Source of the DNA: Clostridiales bacterium
GTDB taxonomy: Bacteria; Bacillota; Clostridia; Lachnospirales; Lachnospiraceae
DNA length: 64,000 nt
NCBI GenBank assembly: GCA_029338615.1
Contig: JAQYAS010000066.1
Location: 1-64,000, forward strand
Reading direction: 5' to 3'
The notes beneath the pieces were generated by a model, which had not been told where the DNA came from, did not search any database, and worked only from the letters and a program-made list of their open reading frames with translations. Position 1 is the first letter of the stretch. The number at the start of each line of letters is the position of its first letter. Of the stretch, positions 59,513-64,000 are shown in pieces. Position numbers and translations under genes: made by a program.

Positions 59513-60601
59513 TCAATTCCTGCCATTCGTATATCCTTGTATCATTTGTGCTATTTTTTGTGGATTATATACAATCAGGCGATCCGGTCCGGATATTTCG
59601 TCCACCGTGACATTGCTGTGTGCTTTCAGACTTTCTCTGTAATTTGTGTTGTAAGTATCTGCAGGGTCAGCATCACTCTGGGACGCAACTTCCTCATACA
59701 TCTCCAAAGCATCTTCATTCTCATGCAAATACGGATCCTCATACGGATTACAATATATCAGATACATCTTTACCGCTTCCGGCCATCCGGCCTCATTAAC
59801 CTTCTTGCCATTTTTCACAAGATTCTTATCCTCATTATACATACCCTGAGTATACAGATTTTTTGCTATCAAAGCATCTCTCCTGTCCATCTGGTCTTTC
59901 GAATACAGGTTATAATCATTATCAGGGAACACACTGTCGGATAATCTCTGCCCTCCTATATTTACCAACTTCAACATGATCTTATTGCTCAATGAGCAAT
60001 AAGCATTATCATCGAGATTCGTATACTGCTCCGGCAGATACATCTGCAGGCCTATGATTGATTCAACCTCATCCGGATATGTATCAGCCCAGTCCAGCGC
60101 CAGCATGCCTCCGCTCTGAATAGCCGCCAATATATATGTCTTTCTATTTGTCACCGCTTTAACCGCACTCCTCGTCTCCTCCAGCATGGATTCTATATCC
60201 TTGGGGGCATCCCAGTCCTCACTGTATCCAACACCGCTCCTGTCCACATATATGATCTCATAATCCGAGAGTTCATCCCAAAGAGGCTCAAGCGCAATCG
60301 AGTCATCCACCGTTTTGTTCGAGTGAATAAACACTATAGCGTGCTTTGCACTCTCATCTCCCCGATGCACCACATGGATCTCATGTCCATTCACCTCAAC
60401 CATCTGTCCCGGAGGTGTAAGATATTTCTCTTCTTCCTTTAATGCATTCTTATGCTTTACATTCGCATACACAAGCACACACGCCATGGCAACAACTACA
60501 GCTGCCAGCACCGCTCCCATAACTTTAAGGATCAGCATGCTGTACCTTCTCTGTTGTTTCTTGATCTTGTCATCTTTCATATTTTTATACTTCCTTTTCA
60601 T
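59513..60601 (-). CDS. Alpha/beta hydrolase, membrane-anchored
   Basis: N-terminal TM; HVVHRGDESAKHAIVFIHSNKTVDDSIALEPLWDEL, IIYVDRSGVGYSED. Confidence 0.82.
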   Translation of the reverse strand: MKRKYKNMKDDKIKKQQRRYSMLILKVMGAVLAAVVVAMACVLVYANVKHKNALKEEEKYLTPPGQMVEVNGHEIHVVHRGDESAKHAIVFIHSNKTVDDSIALEPLWDELSDYEIIYVDRSGVGYSEDWDAPKDIESMLEETRSAVKAVTNRKTYILAAIQSGGMLALDWADTYPDEVESIIGLQMYLPEQYTNLDDNAYCSLSNKIMLKLVNIGGQRLSDSVFPDNDYNLYSKDQMDRRDALIAKNLYTQGMYNEDKNLVKNGKKVNEAGWPEAVKMYLIYCNPYEDPYLHENEDALEMYEEVASQSDADPADTYNTNYRESLKAHSNVTVDEISGPDRLIVYNPQKIAQMIQGYTNGRN

Positions 60602-60724
60602 TAGATGGAATCAATGATATACCATTAAATGTTAAAAGTAAATAAATTCTATTTTGTGCTGGTTTACTTCCATTTTTCTTTATGCTACTATCAAATACAG
60701 CAATGTAATACGAAAGGAAAAATC

Positions 60725-61648
60725 ATGTCAAAGAAGAAAAAGAAAGCTCCGCAAAAAGCAGGTTCACAAAAAGCAGTATCACAAAAGCCGGTAAATAATC
60801 CTGATACTTCAGGCACACAGCCACCTGCCATGGAGAAGTTCAAAAAAATAAGCGCTGACGATGTTGATGAAAAAACAAATAAAAAACCAGTCAAGAAAAG
60901 CCTCTATGCAGATAACAATCTGGACATGCTGGAAATGTCCAAAAAAGAACGCAGGGCAGTCAGAAAAGATTTATATAGAAAAAATACCGATGGTATGACC
61001 CGCAAGGAACGCTTCTCGTATTTCTTTGATTACTACAAATGGCGTATCATCGCCCCGGTGCTTATAATAGCGTTTGTGAGTTACCTGTCAGTTACCATAT
61101 ATATGAATAAACGCCCTGTTGCTCTTGGTTTCGCAATACTCAACGCCCAGGATCTTGATGCTGTGGATCTGTCATTCGAGGATGACTTCATTGACCACTT
61201 CGGGATAACCGGAAGCTACCAGTTCAAGGAATCCACAGGACTTGACATCGACTACGACTATTACAACGAGCACGCTGAATATATTCAGACCAGCAATAGC
61301 ACAGATTACAGTATTCTGACATCAGACTGTGACCTCGGAAGCAATGATGTAATAATCAGCAACAGCACAGGTCTTCGGTACTGCGCTTCGCAGAACGTCA
61401 TTAAACCACTAAAGGGATATATGAGCGAAGCAGTCTATACAGCCCTTGAACCTTATATGGTATCATTTGACGATCCCAACGGAACCGAAAGAACATATGC
61501 CATCGATATAAGCGATACACAATTTGCAAAAAATCTCACGCTGGGATACCCGGATGTATATGTTGCTTTTCCTGGAGCTACAGATCGAAACTATACCAAC
61601 TCTTTGAGATTGCTTGAATATGCCCTCGGCATCGATCTTCCAGAATAA
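60725..61648 (+). CDS. Single-TM protein of unknown function with Lys-rich N-terminus
   Basis: MSKKKKKAPQKAGSQKAVSQKPVNN... TM IIAPVLIIAFVSYLSVTIYM. Confidence 0.65.
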   Translation: MSKKKKKAPQKAGSQKAVSQKPVNNPDTSGTQPPAMEKFKKISADDVDEKTNKKPVKKSLYADNNLDMLEMSKKERRAVRKDLYRKNTDGMTRKERFSYFFDYYKWRIIAPVLIIAFVSYLSVTIYMNKRPVALGFAILNAQDLDAVDLSFEDDFIDHFGITGSYQFKESTGLDIDYDYYNEHAEYIQTSNSTDYSILTSDCDLGSNDVIISNSTGLRYCASQNVIKPLKGYMSEAVYTALEPYMVSFDDPNGTERTYAIDISDTQFAKNLTLGYPDVYVAFPGATDRNYTNSLRLLEYALGIDLPE

Positions 61649-61652
61649 AACA

Positions 61653-61690
61653 AAAACGCATAGTGCTTACAAGCACTATGCGTTTTCGTT
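61653..61690. terminator. Bidirectional terminator
   Basis: AAAACGCATAGTGCTT ACA AGCACTATGCGTTTT. Confidence 0.85.
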
Positions 61691-61704
61691 TTGCAGATAA
61701 TTAA

Positions 61705-63333
61705 TTATTCCTCATCAGAATCCATATTCATTACCTGTCTCTTTCTGGCAAGCTCGTCATTTGCAAGATACTCATCATATGTTGTCTGCTTGTCTATAAG
61801 GCCAGTATTTGTGATCTCTATGATTCTGTTTGCAGTTGTCTGTACAAACTGATGATCCTGTGATGAGAACAGAACTACACCTGGGAATTTTATCAGTGCA
61901 TTGTTGAGCGCTGTTATTGATTCCATATCAAGATGGTTGGTTGGCTCGTCAAGTATAAGAGTATTTGATCCCATGATCATAAGTTTTGACAGGAGACATC
62001 TTACCTTCTCTCCTCCTGACAAAACCTTAACCTTCTTGACTCCATCCTCGCCGGCAAAGAGCATTCTGCCGAGGAAACCTCTTACATATGTTGCATCTTT
62101 CTCATCTGAGTACTGTGTAAGCCAGTCTACAATTATCAGATCATTATCAAATTCTTTTGTATTGTCCTTAGGAAAATATCCCTGAGATGTCGTAACCCCC
62201 CATTTATAATTGCCCTCATCAGGTTCTTCCTCTCCCGCAAGGATCTTGAAGAGCATCGTAGTTGACTTTGTATTAGGTCCTACAAATGCGATCTTGTCAT
62301 CATGTCCAACCGTAAAAGAAACATCATCAAGAAGCTTTTCTCCATCAACAGTCTTGGATATATGTGAAACCGTGAGAACCTCATTTCCTATTTCTCTCTT
62401 CGGTCTGAAATCTATATATGGGTACTTTCTGCTTGATGGCTTTATATCGTCAAGCTCGATCTTCTCAAGTGCACGCTTACGTGATGTTGCCTGCTTTGAT
62501 TTGGATGCATTTGCTGAGAATCTCTGAATAAACTCCTGAAGCTCCTTGATCTTCTCTTCCTTCTTCTTATTCGCTTCCTTCATCTGTTTGATCATAAGCT
62601 GGCTTGACTCGTACCAGAAATCATAATTACCTGCATACAACTGAATCTTGCTGTAATCTATATCCGCAATCTGTGTACATACTTTATTAAGGAAGTATCT
62701 GTCATGAGACACAACTATAACCGTATTCTCAAAATTGATAAGGAACTCCTCAAGCCATGCGATTGCATCCATATCAAGGTGGTTGGTTGGCTCATCAAGA
62801 AGAAGAACATCCGGATTACCAAAGAGAGCCTGTGCAAGAAGAACCTTGACCTTAAGGCCTCCATCCAGATCTTTCATAACACTGTAATGATATTCTGTTC
62901 CAACTCCCAGTCCATTAAGAAGTGTCGAGGCGTCTGATTCTGCCTCCCAGCCGTTCATCTCTGCAAATTCAGCCTCAAGCTCCGCAGCCTTTACTCCATC
63001 TTCATCAGTGAAATCTTCTTTCATATATATAGCGTCTTTTTCTTTCATTATCTCATACAGACGCTTGTTGCCCATAATGACAGTATCCAATACCTGATAT
63101 TCATCATACTTATAGTGATCCTGCTGAAGGACAGACAATCTCTCTCCATCATTCATGGTCACATCACCCTTTGATGGCTCTATCTCTCCTGACAGTATCT
63201 TAAGGAATGTCGATTTACCAGCTCCATTCGCTCCTATAAGGCCGTAACAGTTTCCCTCTGTGAATTTAATATTCACATCCTCAAACAGAGCTTTCTTACC
63301 AAATCTCAATGTCACATTATTTGCACTAATCAT
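61705..63333 (-). CDS. ABC-F family ATPase (YkpA-like)
   Basis: Two NBDs: GANGAGKST/LLLDEPTNHLDM and degenerate GPNTKSTT/LILDEPTNHLDM. Confidence 0.93.
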   Translation of the reverse strand: MISANNVTLRFGKKALFEDVNIKFTEGNCYGLIGANGAGKSTFLKILSGEIEPSKGDVTMNDGERLSVLQQDHYKYDEYQVLDTVIMGNKRLYEIMKEKDAIYMKEDFTDEDGVKAAELEAEFAEMNGWEAESDASTLLNGLGVGTEYHYSVMKDLDGGLKVKVLLAQALFGNPDVLLLDEPTNHLDMDAIAWLEEFLINFENTVIVVSHDRYFLNKVCTQIADIDYSKIQLYAGNYDFWYESSQLMIKQMKEANKKKEEKIKELQEFIQRFSANASKSKQATSRKRALEKIELDDIKPSSRKYPYIDFRPKREIGNEVLTVSHISKTVDGEKLLDDVSFTVGHDDKIAFVGPNTKSTTMLFKILAGEEEPDEGNYKWGVTTSQGYFPKDNTKEFDNDLIIVDWLTQYSDEKDATYVRGFLGRMLFAGEDGVKKVKVLSGGEKVRCLLSKLMIMGSNTLILDEPTNHLDMESITALNNALIKFPGVVLFSSQDHQFVQTTANRIIEITNTGLIDKQTTYDEYLANDELARKRQVMNMDSDEE

Positions 63334-63507
63334 TGACGTATATACCTTTCACTATTTGTTAAAATCTGCATATGCAGACATCTCCATATTCAGTGTCTTA
63401 GTATATCAATATGTACCTTTTGTGTCAACTTCACTTTATTTATACATGGTTCAGGCAGAAGCAGAATATATGCTTCCGCCCGTTTCCAAACTCTTCCAAT
63501 AGTATTT

Positions 63508-63690
63508 TTACAGATTCTTTACTATTGGATCATACAGATCAAGTTCACAGTGCTCTGTGTCTGTGAAATGATCGCATGACAGACAGCTTCTTCCTGTCAC
63601 ATCATTGGTGTGGCCCTTACATGAGCATTTCTTCTCATAGGCACTGCATCTCTCGGCAACTTCCCTGTAAGTTTCTGTTGAACTTCTCAT
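63508..63690 (-). CDS. Small Cys-rich protein (60 aa)
   Basis: RCSAYEKKCSCKGHTNDVTGRSCLSCDHFTDTEHCELDLYDPIV; eight-residue-scale Cys spacing suggests metal site. Confidence 0.55.
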   Translation of the reverse strand: MRSSTETYREVAERCSAYEKKCSCKGHTNDVTGRSCLSCDHFTDTEHCELDLYDPIVKNL

Positions 63691-63861
63691 TGTGCATCTC
63701 CTTTTTCTGCTTATATATATATTGCTTTATTATTATCTTCATTTTTTGTCATTATATTCACAGTCATTTTATACCGGTTCTTAATCATGTCCCTGTTCAG
63801 ATTCTTGACAACACACTATATATTAAGTACAATCAAAGTTAAAAATTTTAAAAAAATAAAA

Positions 63862-64000
63862 ATGATTGGAGATGACAAATTGGGCGCAGGTTCCATAATT
63901 AACATTATAATTCTGGTGGTGCTTATCGCACTGTCCGCATTCTTTTCTTCTGCTGAGACAGCACTCACTACAGTCAACAAGTTCTCTTTGAGGTCATTAG
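63862..64000 (+). CDS. CNNM-domain (HlyC/CorC) membrane protein, truncated at window edge
   Basis: (M)GAGSIINIIILVVLIALSAFFSSAETALTTVNKFSLRSL; start uncertain (ATG 63862 or TTG near 63880). Confidence 0.75.
   Translation, partial: MIGDDKLGAGSIINIIILVVLIALSAFFSSAETALTTVNKFSLRSL

Overview
The window is a chromosomal segment from a low-to-mid GC Firmicute, probably a Lachnospiraceae gut commensal; this is inferred from gene content and protein style only. About 40 protein genes are supported, nearly all on the minus strand. They include an FtsX/MacB-type ABC exporter operon with a two-component system, aspS behind a T-box leader, dus, an SNF-family symporter, a PHP protein, guaB, an LtaS-like sulfatase, a Fur-like/HMA locus, a second two-component system, DUF4317, CorA, PutP-like and CaCA transporters, aroK, Lrp/AsnC, AEC, a PcrA/UvrD helicase, an SPFH + PspA pair, a dikinase + class I amidotransferase pair, a nitroreductase, a C39-like peptidase, rnpB, the dgt-dnaG-rpoD-trmK-kinase block, an ECF sigma/anti-sigma/lipoprotein cassette, a PrsA-like lipoprotein, a sugar ABC importer with a YesL-like protein, an ABC-F ATPase and a truncated CNNM protein. 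RNA genes are two tandem tRNA-Gly(GCC) genes on the minus strand, a 7-tRNA operon on the plus strand and RNase P RNA on the plus strand. I saw no prophage, IS transposase or CRISPR array. The leads most worth following are: (1) a two-gene unit resembling the Campylobacter Cj1418/Cj1417 L-glutamine kinase and gamma-glutamyl hydrolase of phosphoramidate biosynthesis, without the usual capsule context; (2) a 209-bp long imperfect inverted repeat between aspS and a small Cys-motif protein; (3) a GNAT-signal peptidase I fusion; (4) a histidine-free Fur-like regulator beside an HMA protein, with in-frame UAG codons in both reading frames; (5) 12-bp iteron-like repeats upstream of the dgt-dnaG-rpoD block. 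All family assignments come from reading motifs, not from database searches.
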